Source of the DNA: Diphasiastrum complanatum
Taxonomy: Eukaryota > Streptophyta > Lycopodiopsida > Lycopodiales > Lycopodiaceae
DNA length: 64,000 bases
Direction: 5' to 3'
Assembly (NCBI GenBank): GCA_029204225.1
Contig: CM055099.1
Coordinates: 68,317,084-68,381,083 of the forward strand
Each line of letters opens with the position of its first letter. Position 1 is the first letter of the stretch. The notes under the pieces are model-generated. The model had not been told where the DNA came from and made no database searches. It saw only the letters and a list, made by a program, of their open reading frames with translations. Shown piece after piece: positions 43,338 to 54,599 of the stretch. The translations under genes were made by a program, and so were the position numbers.

Positions 43338-46140
43338 ATGTCGTCTACTGATACTTCCTAGTCTCCGTGCTATACTATCCATCGTGATGTCCCATCTGCA
43401 ACGGACATCATGATTCTTCCTAGCACAAGCATGGTCACTCAGTGGATAACCCTTGCGAAGTCTCTACTTACTGCAATGGTTATTCATGAGAGAGCCTTTT
43501 TGGGACGCATCAATATGGATTTCATCACTCTTGCCTTCAGTACGTGGAAGAGAAATCCAAGTTTTATATCACCTTCCAAGGAGCCACACACAAGGTGCGC
43601 ATCACTGAGGCCTCACTTGCAGCTATAGGAATCTCATCCGGTACGCAAGCCTCACCCAATCACAAGCACGCCAAACAGGCCATCAAGCCATACATCAACC
43701 TCACCAACGATCTGCACTGGACTAATGATGGCTACCTTCTGGAAGCCATTACTGAGCCTTCCATCCACGCCGCTGCCCAGTTGTTGAATCATTTCCTGAT
43801 GGTTGGCAACCTCAGGAAAGACCGCATCACATCTCAAATCCTTCACAGGATAGTGGAGTCCCACATAAAGTTGGCCAAAGCCCCTCTTGAACCATATAAC
43901 TAGTTCAAGACTGTTTCTGGTGAGCTCAAGCGAGCTATTAAGGCCAATACAAAGCAGCAGTTCGCCGCTGACTCTCTATTGTCCGTCTTAGCCGCTTCTC
44001 ACTTAGAAAACAGAATCCATGGCTTCCACTTAGATTCTGTGCTTTTGGTTTACGAAGAAGCACCGGCCGAGTCATCTCACCAGGCCTCAAGTTCTCATAG
44101 TCGTCGTTGTCCATGCAGCGAGATCGTAATTCCTGACTTGCCTTCCGCATCACGACGACGTACCAGGCATACCTCATCAGCTGCGCTTCCACCTCCTGCT
44201 GTTGTTTGCACTAAACTTCCCATTCCCCTCGCCTCTGATGCTTCCCTCGCCTCTGCTCCCATACAAGGACAGTCTGTGACCATTGGGCCTACCATTCCCA
44301 TCACGGCTGCCCAGGCCGCCTGACCCCCGCACACCGAAGCAACCTCACCCAACACACAGTTCTTCATGGATATGTTCGATGATTCCGACCCCCTTGGGGC
44401 CACCGAAATCTTGGAAATGCCCCAGAGCCCAGCGCCCTTTGAACCCCAATCCTCTGGAAGAGGATTCGGGCATATCCATGAAGCTACTGTTGGTGTCGAA
44501 GATGCCAGTCAGCAACCACCCACACAAGATAGCCCAGCCACACTTCGGGTCGACACAGCTGTAAGGTCACCAAAGCAATTTGATGCCACGATGCCTGAAG
44601 GGTTTGAAGACAAGGATATTTTTGAAGAAGAAGAGATCTTGGCACCTATTCCACGCTTACCAATGCCAGTACCATCAGGGTCTCCTACTGCTGTCACCTC
44701 CACGACTGTCGATTCTGGTGATGCTCTTGGGTTAGTTTCAAGCCTTGGGCAAGTGATCCAGTCTATGCTGGATAAGAAGAAGGAAATGGAGCAGAGAATC
44801 TCTGATTTAGGATCCGAAAATACTCTGATCAGCCAAAAAATTGTCCAGCTGGATCGAGAGGTGAAGATAGCCAAGCAACATGAAGAAAAGGCTGAAAGCG
44901 AAAAGAAACTGGCCCAACAACAAGCTGATCGCTTGGAAACCTACATCAGAGGCTTCAAGGTGAATTGGATGCGACCACCCTTGAGCGTGATGCATATCTG
45001 CAAACACAAATACCCAATCATCTGATCACGCCAACGGAGATTGCATATTTGTTCAAGAAAGTGGAAACATACAAAGTGGCCCTTCAGGGATTCCAAGGCC
45101 GCTTTGATAGGTTCAAAGGAGCAGCTTCAATCAAGTTGGCAAAGGCAGAAGAGACCATCAACGCTTATGAAAAAGCCGCCACTCAAGTGTTGGAAGCCGG
45201 ACCACAAATCCTTGTCCCGATCATGCCGCAATTCTCCCCTTCGTGCCAAGAAACCGTACAGATGGATATAGGGATTTATTCGAGCATGGACCAAAGGGGG
45301 AGCTCCAAATCTAGCAGATCAACCGCCAACTATATTGGCGGTACAAGAGGGTCCATCATCATCAAGGACAAGCCATTTATTCAGAAGACCCATGACCGGA
45401 TCCAGAACTTCTTAAAGCAGCATCCACATGAGTCCTCGTGTGGTGGATGGGTTCTCAAATTTAAGACCTCTGATATCGAGGCCGGCAAAGAATTGGACAA
45501 AATACCTACACTGGGAGAGCAGCCGACATGGAGAATTATGGTTTTTGAGAAAACTTCGGAATCAATTAGGAGTTACGTCGTTAGCCCTCGCCAGTTGCGG
45601 GCAGATCCTTATTACGTGCCAATGCCGCGAAGACAAAAATGGAAAGATTTGGGATTGGCTATGGATAAAATCACCATCCATACGCCCAATTGGCCAATCA
45701 CCCACCAGTCTTACAACTAAAATATTTCAGTGGACTTCCACCGGGCCTTACAAGCATATCAGAGAGAGTATGTCCACTCTCCGGATCCAATGGTGCGACA
45801 ATCGGCAATGTTTGCAAAAGATCTAACTCTGTTGGCGTCAGTGGCAACCAAATGGGACGATTGCATTCCTACCCTGGCATTCGATCCAAATAAGCCGATG
45901 GCCTCAGAGCAAATCAAAGATCAGCTGCCGATTGCTTGACTGTATTTCCGTGCGGCTATGATGAGAGGCTCTTGGAAATCCCGCTTCACCTCATGGACAA
46001 CTTCCAAGTGGATTGTCGGAGCCCACCGTTGTTTCCTGCCGCATAATTTAGATTTCAATACTGCACGCCTTGACTTTATGGAGAAGGTGCAGTATCATTT
46101 AATTAAGATTCGGCGCGAAGCCAATAAAAGTCCCCAATAA
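43338..46140 (+). pseudogene. Extra coding region (ORF3) of the gypsy element, function unknown
   Basis: About 2.8 kb of mostly open but frame-broken sequence. Segments: 43410-43903 (GRINMDFITLAF, FYITFQGATHKVRITEASLA), a Ser/Pro/Ala-rich part (43979-44323), an acidic part (44366 on, FEDKDIFEEEEILAPIPRLP), a coiled-coil (KKKEMEQRISDLGSENTLIS and on to ADRLETYIRGF, about 44770-44960), a shift, then 44965-45720 (WVLKFKTSDIEAGKEL, SIRSYVVSPRQLRADP) and further blocks to 46140. I see no signal peptide, membrane segment or Env motif. It is richer in G+C than the rest of the element. Tat-type elements carry extra frames, but I cannot match this one. Confidence 0.65.
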
Positions 46141-46190
46141 CTGCATATTGCAGATGTCGTGGGACCGCCACCAGTTTTGGTAAGGGATAT

Positions 46191-46949
46191 TGTTGGAGGG
46201 TTTGCGAATCTCAAGGCAACCCTAACCCTAGTTAATAAGTGAGAGGGATTTGGCACCCTGCGTGTGTAAGTCCAACCCGATGACCACATAGTTATTTGAT
46301 TGATTAGTTAAAAGTCAATAAAAGGACTTTAGGCCTTTTTGCGGGACTTTTAATATCGCAGGGCCTAAATGTCAAGTTAGTGAATAAAGTTGGGTTTCCC
46401 TCCAATTTTGATGGTTCCCACACTTTTTTAAATTTGAATAAAAAGAGAGGCAAGACTGGACCAATAGAATTCAGAGGCCAGGGTCCTCCTCTCTACTATA
46501 AAAAGGGACCAACTCGAGTTGCTCCTGATGTTCATTTCCTCATATCAATAAAGCAGATTGGTTCTCTTTAGAAATGGATTGATGAATGTCCTTGCTCTTC
46601 CTTTCTTCTCCTCCATTTCTCATGCTTTCTTTGGATTTTGCTAATTGTTGGATCTGATCATTATTGGAATTGCTATTTCTTATGCTTTTGTGAGAGAGAA
46701 AGGGAGAGAGAGAAGAGTAGGTTTCTATCATTGTTGTTGATTTAGGGTTAATGGAAGTAGGGTTAATGGATGTAGTGTTAATCTTAGTGTTAATGGATGT
46801 TAGTGTTAGATCCTCCATTCATGTCGATATCTGAACTATACTATCGCTCTCATGGGAACGAACCTACGCATGACAACTAACTCCGTCTCTTTGATGCTAG
46901 ATTGACTAGATCTTGGATTCAGGTTAGGCAAGGAAAGAAACCCACTACA
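46191..46949 (+). repeat. Gypsy 3' LTR
   Basis: 759 bases matching 35429-36190 with about 20 substitutions and a few 1-2 base indels. No clear polypurine tract precedes it; TAAGGGATAT is the nearest. A better purine tract (ACCAAAGGGGGAG) lies 900 bases upstream near 45290. Confidence 0.95.
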
Positions 46950-46954
46950 CATGC
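46950..46954. repeat. Gypsy target-site duplication, right copy (CATGC)
   Basis: CATGC immediately after the right LTR; the Helitron reading resumes from here. Confidence 0.95.
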
Positions 46955-48668
46955 TTTCTTGTGCAGAAACTAAATGGGATTCCCTTATAGAATGCTTGGA
47001 ATACCTTCACCCAAATACTAAGACTGTTTGTAATTATTGTAACCGTAATGCATACCTACGGAATCTAATTAGAACAGACCCTAGCACCTGTGCAAGATAC
47101 TGCAATTGCAAATTAAACGCTTTAAAAACATTACTTTCAAAAAATAACACAATAATTGGTAAATTAAATGATTACTTTTTTGTTACAAAATTCCAACATC
47201 GTGGTAGCCAACATGACCATGGTGTACTATGGATACAAAATGCTCTGCTTTATAATAGTACACAAACAGAAGATATTATTAACTTCATTGACATTTTCAT
47301 TTCTTGTACTAAATAACATGCAAATAACATCGACATTCAAACTCATAACCATAAACAAATATGTTTCAAACAAAAAAACTCAATGCATTGCAAATTTTTC
47401 TATCCATGTCCACCAATGCCATGCACGATGACTCTTACTCCTTTAGAAAATTGTGCTACTTCCTCAAGAAAATACTATCAACAAATACATAAAAATATAC
47501 AGGAAAAAATATTACAAATCGATATAACATGTCAAGAAACATTCAGTGCATGGTTAAGTTCATTACAATTATCAATCCACGATTATATTCAGGCACTACG
47601 GAGTAGCATAAAAAAACAAACAAAATTTTTGCATCGAGCACCACAAGACATTTATACAAACGCTTTCAATTCTCGTATTAGTGCATTATGAAATGCAAAT
47701 ATAGATATTCAATACATTCTTGATCCATATGCGGCTGCAAGTTACTGCACGTCAAATTTGACGAAGGCTGAAAGTGGTAGTTTCAAAACCCTTAAAAAAT
47801 GCATTACAAACAAGTATACAAAATAATGATGACACTCTCACACGATTGAAACACATGAGTAATGCCCTTTTGAATACACAACAAATGAGTGCACAATTTG
47901 CTGCATTCATTGTACTTGCACTTCCTCTACATAGTTTAACACGAACTACTACTTTCCTGAATATATACTCTGAACATATGTGGGCATTTGTCTTAAAACA
48001 CAAAAACCGAGCTGCAAAATCTAGAACCAAATTCCACAGACATACACTACAAAACCAAAATTGAAAAATACCTTGCAAGACCAAATACCCATGTGCATTT
48101 ATGTTTAGCTAAATATATTTCATGCTATTGTATAACAAACTCTACCATTTGCAAACGTAGGACACCACAAATAATAAGATTCATACACTATAATCAGCAC
48201 AAGGACCCTGAAAACTTTTACCGAGAACAACTACTACTATACAAGCCATTTACAGAATTTGAAAATAACATTACTGAACATTACATAACTTTGAAAGACG
48301 CATATGATTCCCACTGTAATACCATCCAAACAAATTCCACGAAATTTAATTACGAGTTCCCAAATCCATGTGTTGCGCTTGTATCATCAACCCATTCTAC
48401 CAATACAAACAATACATCAGAAAATTCCATTTCCAAGATAATGAACAACAACATAACTATGACATCCAACTTGAGATCTGTTTCATTCAAAAATTGAATA
48501 CTCCACATAACCTCCAATAATATCCAGCGTCGTTACACAAATTAATGGATCAACAATCTTATTTTGAGCATATAAAAATTTTTACTAAAAAACAATGCCT
48601 AATTTTCGATGATATCATGTATTTGAAACGAACATTCCCAAACAAACGCCTCAATTTATTTCTAACAG
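46951..48668 (+). pseudogene. Helitron Rep (HUH nuclease) and start of helicase
   Basis: Continues the Rep gene interrupted at 35423: SCAETKWDSLIECLEYL, NRNAYLRNLIRTDPSTCARY, then the HUH motif FQHRGSQHDHGVLW (His-Asp-His near 47212-47220). CKFFYPCPPMPCTMTLTPLE, DYIQALRSSIKKQTKFL and NANIDIQYILDPYAAASYC follow. The second of the paired catalytic Tyr is Asn (YCTSN, near 47755). Later blocks: NALLNTQQMSAQFAAFIVLA, DPENFYREQLLLYKPF and, at 48546-48668, NKRLNLFLTG. The gene stops exactly where the helicase Walker A motif should begin. Four or more stops also break it. Confidence 0.9.
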
Positions 48669-48670
48669 GT

Positions 48671-48703
48671 GAGCGAAATATCTAGACACGAATTATTTCG
48701 CTC
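48671..48703. repeat. Perfect 10-bp hairpin at the Helitron/LTR junction
   Basis: GAGCGAAATA (48671-48680) and TATTTCGCTC (48694-48703) with a 13-base loop. The right arm belongs to the primer-site region of the adjacent LTR sequence, the left arm to the junction itself. Confidence 0.9.
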
Positions 48704-49222
48704 TGATACCATTGTTGGGATTCCCACAAAAATAAACCTAGATGGAATTTGATTCTGCCCTCGGATCTGCAGCCCTTTGTGACAAGATCTACAATCCTCC
48801 AAGGTGAGGACAGACATTGCTGACCTATGTATAATTCGTCTGTGCATTCAACAAGATAAAAGTAATGTGCAGAATAAGACTAAATCAGTTGATTACAAAC
48901 ATACAACTATCAGACAATTAAACATGCGATCATATTCAAGACAAGAAATTCTTCTGCATAAAACATCTACTGCATTATTAGAAAATTCCTTAAGCATTGT
49001 TGTGATAGACCACACAGTGCATCGGCGTGAAAGAAATTTTGTTTTTCTCAAAACACCAAAACTTGTCATGCTTACTAGCAGACTTCTTGAACATTAGCTG
49101 GCTACACAATGCTCAGCTTACATTGGTATATTACCTATGCTTTCGTTGCTTCTACATAATTAATGATTACGATCTCCATGTATGTAGAGAGGAGGACACG
49201 CTTAGTTGATCAGGAGATTACA
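48700..49222 (-). repeat. LTR plus primer site, copy 1 of 2
   Basis: The complement of TGGTATCAGAGC at 48700-48711 is followed after one base by an LTR-like block 48713-49222 (TGTTGGGATTCCCAC to GAGATTACA). It matches 56205-56684, including about 30 bases on the primer side. Both copies therefore look like 5' LTRs of minus-strand elements rather than the two ends of one element. Confidence 0.75.
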
Positions 49223-49225
49223 AGA

Positions 49226-50646
49226 ACATAACACAACCCATAATCTTTCATCTGCTGAAGAAACTGTAAGATTCGCTTTGTAATCTTTCAGTGTGCTAAG
49301 CCTGGATTTATGCTGAATTGGCTCATCCTAAATATGGCATAAGCTATGTCAGGATGTGTGTTGTTTGCTAGATACATCAAGGATCCAATCAACCTCCTAT
49401 AAGGCATGTGCTGCATCATCTCTTGCTCTTCTTCTATCTTCGAACAATCTTTGTCCATCAGGATTGTTCCTACAAGCATTGGGGTTGTTGTCGCTTTGCA
49501 ATCTATCATCCCAAAATCGTCTAGGATTTTCTAGATGTACCTGGATTGATGAAGGTATAGCTTTCCTTTGTCATAGTCGTAGTCGATTTGCAAGCCTAGA
49601 TAATATTCGGCTTCTCCTAGGTCTATTATCTTGAAATGTTTCAAGATCTCATTCTTCACTCTTGCAATCAGACTTTTGCTCCTACATAGTATCAGGTTGT
49701 CATTTACATACACAGCAACAATGATGATCTTCCCATCTGTGATTCTCACATAAACATTGGAATCAGCCATCAGAGGCTCGAATCCCAAGGATCTCAAGGC
49801 ATGATCTTTCTTCTTATACCATTGTCGTGCTAATTGTTTCAAATCATATATACTTCTGTGCATTCGACATGCATAGGTAGGAAGTGATTCGGAGATATAA
49901 CTTGGAGGTTGATCCATGTAGACTTTTTTGTCTATATTCGCCATGTAGGAACATTGTCTTCTCATCAACAATGTGAATCTTGAGGTCATATGCAGCTGCA
50001 TATGCAAAGCATAGGCGTAAGGATGCATGTTTCACCACTAGAGAGAAGGTCTTAGTGTAGTCGATGTCGTATTTTTGAGAGAAACCCTTCGCTACAAGCA
50101 TGGCCTTGTATCTCAAAACTTCTCCATTCGGTCCATACTTGAGTTTGTAAACCCATTTGCATTGCATTGTCTTTCGCTTGTCTGGCATTGGTTGTAGTGT
50201 CCATACCTCATTCTTCTTCATAGACTCCATTTCCTCATTCATGGCTTGGATCCATTTGTCCTTGTCTAGACTGTCGAAGCATTCCTCGAATGTTTGTGGT
50301 TCATCATTGAATCTGCAAAACTCTTCAGATGTTGAAGTCAAGTTGCCTAGCACAAATCTTGCTGACGCTCTTCGCTCTCCCATTGATCTCCTTGGAGATT
50401 CTTCTGGTGCCTTTGTCTCTTCGACTGGATCTGGAACCATCTCGGTTTACAAGAGTTGTAGCTTGGGCAAGCTTGCGGTCCTTTCTTCATTTAATGTGGA
50501 GCTCAAACATCTTCATTTGACTGTTTGGGTTCTACACCCTCTGTCGTGGTGGGCAAATTGTAGTACTGCTTTCCTAAGACTTCATAGTTGGTAGAATCAT
50601 TGTCGACCGTTATTTTGGTCTCATCGAACTTGACGTCTCTGACAGA
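49226..50646 (-). pseudogene. Copia D RT fragment
   Basis: From 50440 leftwards: MGERRASARF linker, IQAMNEEMESMKKNEVWTL, CKWVYKLKYGPNGEVLRYKA, a frameshift around 49950, YMDQPPSYI, RQWYKKKDHALRSLGF, a catalytic box YVND in place of YVDD, and YLGLQIDYDYDKGKLYLHQ. Then RRLIGSLMYLANNTHPDIAY at about 49380 and an end near 49290 before RNase H. It is a separate copia lineage from A, B and C (compare LYLHQSRY). The upstream end is cut at 50646 by a copia E LTR; integrase resumes beyond 52490. Confidence 0.88.
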
Positions 50647-51285
50647 TGTGAAAGATTCAATTAGTTTCATCACATTTTGCAATATTTTCATATTTGGCAA
50701 AACTTGTTTTAGACTTAGAGGTTGACTTTTCAAAGCTCATTAGTCTAAATTTCATTTGAATAAACACTTCTTGAAAGTGTGGGAAAGATAGAATGCGAGT
50801 TTGAGTAGATTCAATTTGAATAAGTTGGGTACATTGAATCTAGACCCAAAATTGGTAGGGTTAGCATTTTGGTGGGAAACTCAAGTGGCCAAATAGGTTT
50901 TGGACCTGCTATAAAAGGATGTAACTCGTGAAGAGAGCAATCTTCTCTCTTCTCTATCTCATTTCATGCTTATACATGGTTCTCTTGGGTTCTACTATCC
51001 ATTGGTGCACTATCTTGGTGATTGCTTGCAATTCTATGTGTAGAATGACCTAGATTTGTTATTTTTGGATCCACACGTGTGAAATATAGTAGCTTGCTGG
51101 TTTTGTATGGACAGCAACAGTACATAATCATTTCATTCAAGTTTGATAAAGTTCTATTGGTGTTTGCATCTCAAATTGTGTATAGATGCTGATTTTTCTA
51201 CATTGGTGAGATTGGTAGTGTATTTCTCTTTCTAACCAAAGATCTTTCAAGTAGATTGGATCTTAAGGATCTAAAATCTTTCACC
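50647..51285 (+). repeat. Copia E 5' LTR
   Basis: Matches, inverted, the LTRs at 60302 and 62231. Starts TGTGAAAGATTC and ends at the primer site (CACC for CACA). It has CTATAAAAGG (about 50910-50920, a TATA box) and CACACGTGTG at 51072-51081. It cuts copia D. Confidence 0.88.
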
Positions 51286-51297
51286 TGGTATCAGAGC
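51286..51297 (+). promoter_or_regulatory. Copia E primer binding site (tRNA-iMet)
   Basis: TGGTATCAGAGC directly after the LTR. Confidence 0.95.
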
Positions 51298-51894
51298 TTT
51301 TGTTTTAGTTTATGAAGGAGGAAATCAGATCTATCAATGATTTGGTGAAGATATCAACTCTAGAGCATGCTAGAGAGGATTCTACACCAAAATCGGATTT
51401 TTTGCTTTTGTAGATTGGATCTTTGTAGATCAAAACACTAAATAGGTCAATATACTTGTTCAATTCTGATTTTTGAGTTCACATACTAGATTTGGCCGAT
51501 TTTTGGATCATTGGATCAGCCTAAGTGGTGGCTTATAGATTGCATATCAAATTTTCAGCATTTACATGTAGATTTGGAATAGTCAATTTTTTGTGATTTT
51601 GTCAAAACCCTAATTTTGATTGGATCTCTAGATAGTGAGGTTGCTGGACTTCATTTGAGTGTTTTTCAGTCTTAGGAAGTGGAAAAAGTCATTAGATTGA
51701 GGATAGATCATAGGTTGATCAAGATTCCATGATTCTATGTGTTGATTTGCTTGGATAAGTGCTAGAAGAGAATTTGTGAAATAATTTCAAATCTTGGTAG
51801 TTTCTTTTAAAAGCATTTGTTGTTGTTCAAAGGAGTGCTTTGTGCATTGAAGCAGGTTGAGAGAGAAGATTAGGTCATTGCTAAATTGGAGTCA

Positions 51895-52490
51895 TGTTGG
51901 AAGCCAATGATAGGCTTACCTCAAGTAACTATTCATTGTGGATAGTGAGGATGAGTCACTTCTTGAGACGAATGATGTTTTGGATATCGGTAACCATTCT
52001 CTATTAGTCAAATATTGTCACCTCAAACTCTGCTACCAACTTATTATTGTAGTTGTAGGTTTGGAGGAGAGACCAGCAACACAACAAGATCAATTGTGGT
52101 ATGACAAGAGGGCCAAGAAGGCTCTACACATGATAAAGATGAATGTTACCAATGAACTTCTCAAGGAAGTTGGTAAGTGCACATCATCTTTGGAAGCTTG
52201 GAACTCATTGAAGAAGCTTTATGAATCCAAGTCTACTTCTAGAGTGTTGAATCTAAGAAGGCAAATCTTTTCTTGTTTGCAAAAGAATGAAGAAAGTCCA
52301 AGTACTTTTGCTTTGAGAATGAAAGCATTGAATGATGAGTTAGCTTGCATAGATGAAAGCATTAAGGAAGGAGAGCTTATTCAAGTGATTCTTAATGGCT
52401 TGTTGGATGCTCATGCTAACATTGTTCAAAGTATTGCTATTCAAAAGACTTTGCCAAGTTTGATGGATCTTCAAGAGATCTTGATCAATC
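51895..52490 (+). pseudogene. Copia E gag, truncated
   Basis: ATG at 51895 (MLEANDRLTSSNYSLWIVRM) with a shift about 17 codons later; then an open frame through RAKKALHMIKMNVTNELLKE, LRRQIFSCLQKNEESPSTF, ELIQVILNGLLDAHAN to LMDLQEIL. It is cut at about 52490, where copia D minus-strand sequence resumes, so protease to the 3' LTR are missing. About 600 bases of leader (51298-51894) separate it from the primer site. Confidence 0.88.
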
Positions 52491-53110
52491 CCATAGCACT
52501 CTTGGTGCCTTCGAATAGGCCATCATGCACCTTGTAGCTTCCATGAGTGTTATGTTCTTTCTCTCAACCACACCGTTGTGGTGTGGTGTGTAGAATGCAG
52601 AAGGATTCCTCGATCATTGTAGAATCGGTGAATCAGTTCGAGATGTACTCTCTACCATGATCTGTTTTGATTTGCTTCACCTTGTTTTCTGTGCATATTT
52701 CTGTCCAATTCACATAATCTATGAGCTTGTCGAGTGAAATTGATTTGTTGTGTATGATGTAGGCAAACTTGCTATAATCGTCACTGAAGATGATGTAGTA
52801 TTTCGAGCCTCCTACCGAGATCACATCGAAAGGTCCATAGATGTCCAAATGTACCAGCTCCAGAATCTTTGTTATTTTATAGGAGTCTCTGGTGAATGGT
52901 ATTCAGGACATCTTCCCTTTCATGCACGCGTCACAGGTTGTCGAATTGGTGCCATAGAATATCTGCCGAATCATGGGCTTGATGTGCTTGATCTGCAAGT
53001 AGGCGTACCTTCAAATGATATAGATTGCCTCTTGTTCTACCTTAAGTAATCAACACACTGGTGCTGGTATCAACAACATTGCATGTTTCCTTCCAAAAAT
53101 GTCACACACA
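52491..53110 (-). pseudogene. Copia D integrase fragment
   Basis: Minus-strand frames: HHNGVVERKN (third acidic residue region, about 52570), KVKQIKTDHGREYISN (second Asp), MDIYGPFDVISVGGSKYYII (first Asp) with FSDDYSKFAYI, then a zinc-region remnant upstream to about 53050. In copia D this is upstream of the RT at 49.3-50.6 kb. The integrase C-terminus between them is lost, and a copia E fragment sits in the gap. Confidence 0.85.
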
Positions 53111-53282
53111 TCCCAGCGTCTGCTATCCTTGCTACTGATAGCAAGTCTTGTTGCAGTGTGGGCATGAATAGAACATCGTCTAGTCATGTGCTGGTATCAA
53201 CAACATTGCATGTTTCATTCAAAAATGTCACACGCATCCCAGTGTCTGCTATTCTTGCAACTGATAGCAATTCTTGTTGCAG
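53083..53282. repeat. Tandem duplication in copia D
   Basis: Two imperfect units of about 125 bases (GGTATCAACAACATTGCATG.. near 53067 and 53191), each running to GGGCATGAATAGAACAT (near 53160 and 53286). They lie between the protease and integrase regions, roughly the GAG-pre-integrase area. Confidence 0.8.
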
Positions 53283-53309
53283 TATGGGCATGAATAGAAC
53301 ATTGTCTAG

Positions 53310-54505
53310 TCATCGGTCTCTACCGTTTGTGTTGAGACACAACAAACCAATACCGTTCACATGGTTTTTGAATTTGTCTCCAAGAACTATAGATCTTGAT
53401 GGACCTACACTCCGAAAGTTACACATTATCTGTCTTGATGTAACAAAGTGTGAGGTTGCTCCTGAATCGAGGATTTCCTCTTGTGTGTCAGATGTTGATG
53501 CTGCACACACGTTTTTACACAAATAGGCCATCAAATTTTTACTATTCAACTTTTCTTCGCCCATCTTTGAGCTTTTTGGCTCTTCGACATAGGATAAACT
53601 ATTATTATTCTTGCATTTGTCTTGAGGTTGCTTGTTCCTTGAGTTTTGGTAGCAGTCCATGGCTGCATGACCCTTCTTGTGACAATGGATACACTCTATC
53701 TTTGGATTTAGCCAACACGAAGATAGTGTGTCCTTCGCACTTGCATCTCACGCATACTTTCTTGTCGCCATTCTATTGTTTCGACTTTTCTTTATTCTTC
53801 CATTTGCCTTTGCTGGCTCCTTCTATTTGCTGATCTTGATTTTGCTTTTGATCTGACTCCCTCTTCGGATTGAACTGCCTATTGCTATAGAGAGCTTGGT
53901 TAGAAGCGTCCTTGTGATCAACATGCTCACAACCTTCGACTTCTTCTCGAATCTTGATCATTGCCTTTTCGAGTGTCATAGTTGGATCCTTTGCTAGCAA
54001 CGTTCGGGTTGTCTGAAAAGATCTTGGTAAAGCTCGTAACAGGTAAGTGAGCTACTTCTCCGCTGATACTGCATTCTTTGTTCTGGCATTGTGTAACGAA
54101 AGGAATAGATCCTTAATCTTTTTTAAAAAGGAGGTGAGGTCTTTGCCATCCCATCATACATTTGTTAGCTGATCTTCAAGAAGCATGATCTAGCTACGTG
54201 ATTTCATTTGAAATCTGGTAAGCAATATACCCCACATCTCTCTTGCATTGGAGAGCATCGCGAGGTCAAGCATTAGGCTATCTTCGATGGATGATGACAA
54301 CACAACTACTGCCTTGTCGTTCTTTTCTCTCCATTCTTGTAGCTCTTTGTCGGTGGTTGTAGACATCTCTTCGGTGCCATCTACCCAGGGAAATATCCCT
54401 TCTCCCTTTAGTATGAGAGGTCTTCATCTTCCATGCTAGGAAGTTCGACCCAACTAAGTCAAGGATTGTGCAGATCTTTGACTGTATATTGTTGATCGAT
54501 GCCAT
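53310..54505 (-). pseudogene. Copia D gag-protease
   Basis: Start at 54505 (MASINNIQSKICTILDLVGS, then FLAWKMK). Broken frames carry gag through a region rich in Lys and Gln (KQNQDQQIEGASKGKWKNKE, about 53800), a degraded knuckle, and a protease DSGATSHFVTSRQIM at about 53480, then GDKFKNHVNGIGLL. At least four frameshifts or stops. Same lineage as the RT at 49.3-50.6 kb by position and orientation. Confidence 0.82.
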
Positions 54506-54599
54506 TGTTGTAAATTGTGTTCTTCAGTTGTTCTTTTGGTTTCTTGTTTTGAATGCTTGTCTCCTGAATTTGATAGCTCTTAAGCTATATCAAGTTTAT

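Larger units (their letters stand above)
35429..46949 (+). mobile_element. Ty3/gypsy retrotransposon inserted in the Helitron
   Basis: 11.5 kb with LTRs of 762 and 759 bp, TSD CATGC, a tRNA-Asp primer site and coding order gag, protease, RT, integrase. A 2.8-kb extra coding region follows before the 3' LTR. The Asp primer and the protease type (DGGSGVN) suggest the plant Tat/Athila side of gypsy. RT is internally deleted, and stops interrupt gag and the extra region. The LTRs differ at about 20 positions, so it is older than copia A and B. Confidence 0.96.

Noticed and set aside
44095-44403. 102-codon minus frame and other minus frames opposite the gypsy extra region
   Set aside because: Shadows of the GC-richer plus-strand coding region.
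42440-46190. Retroviral envelope gene in the gypsy element
   Set aside because: The extra coding region has no signal peptide, membrane segment or cleavage site visible, so position alone does not justify an Env call.
50157-50594. 145-codon plus frame
   Set aside because: Opposite strand of the copia D RT region; a shadow.
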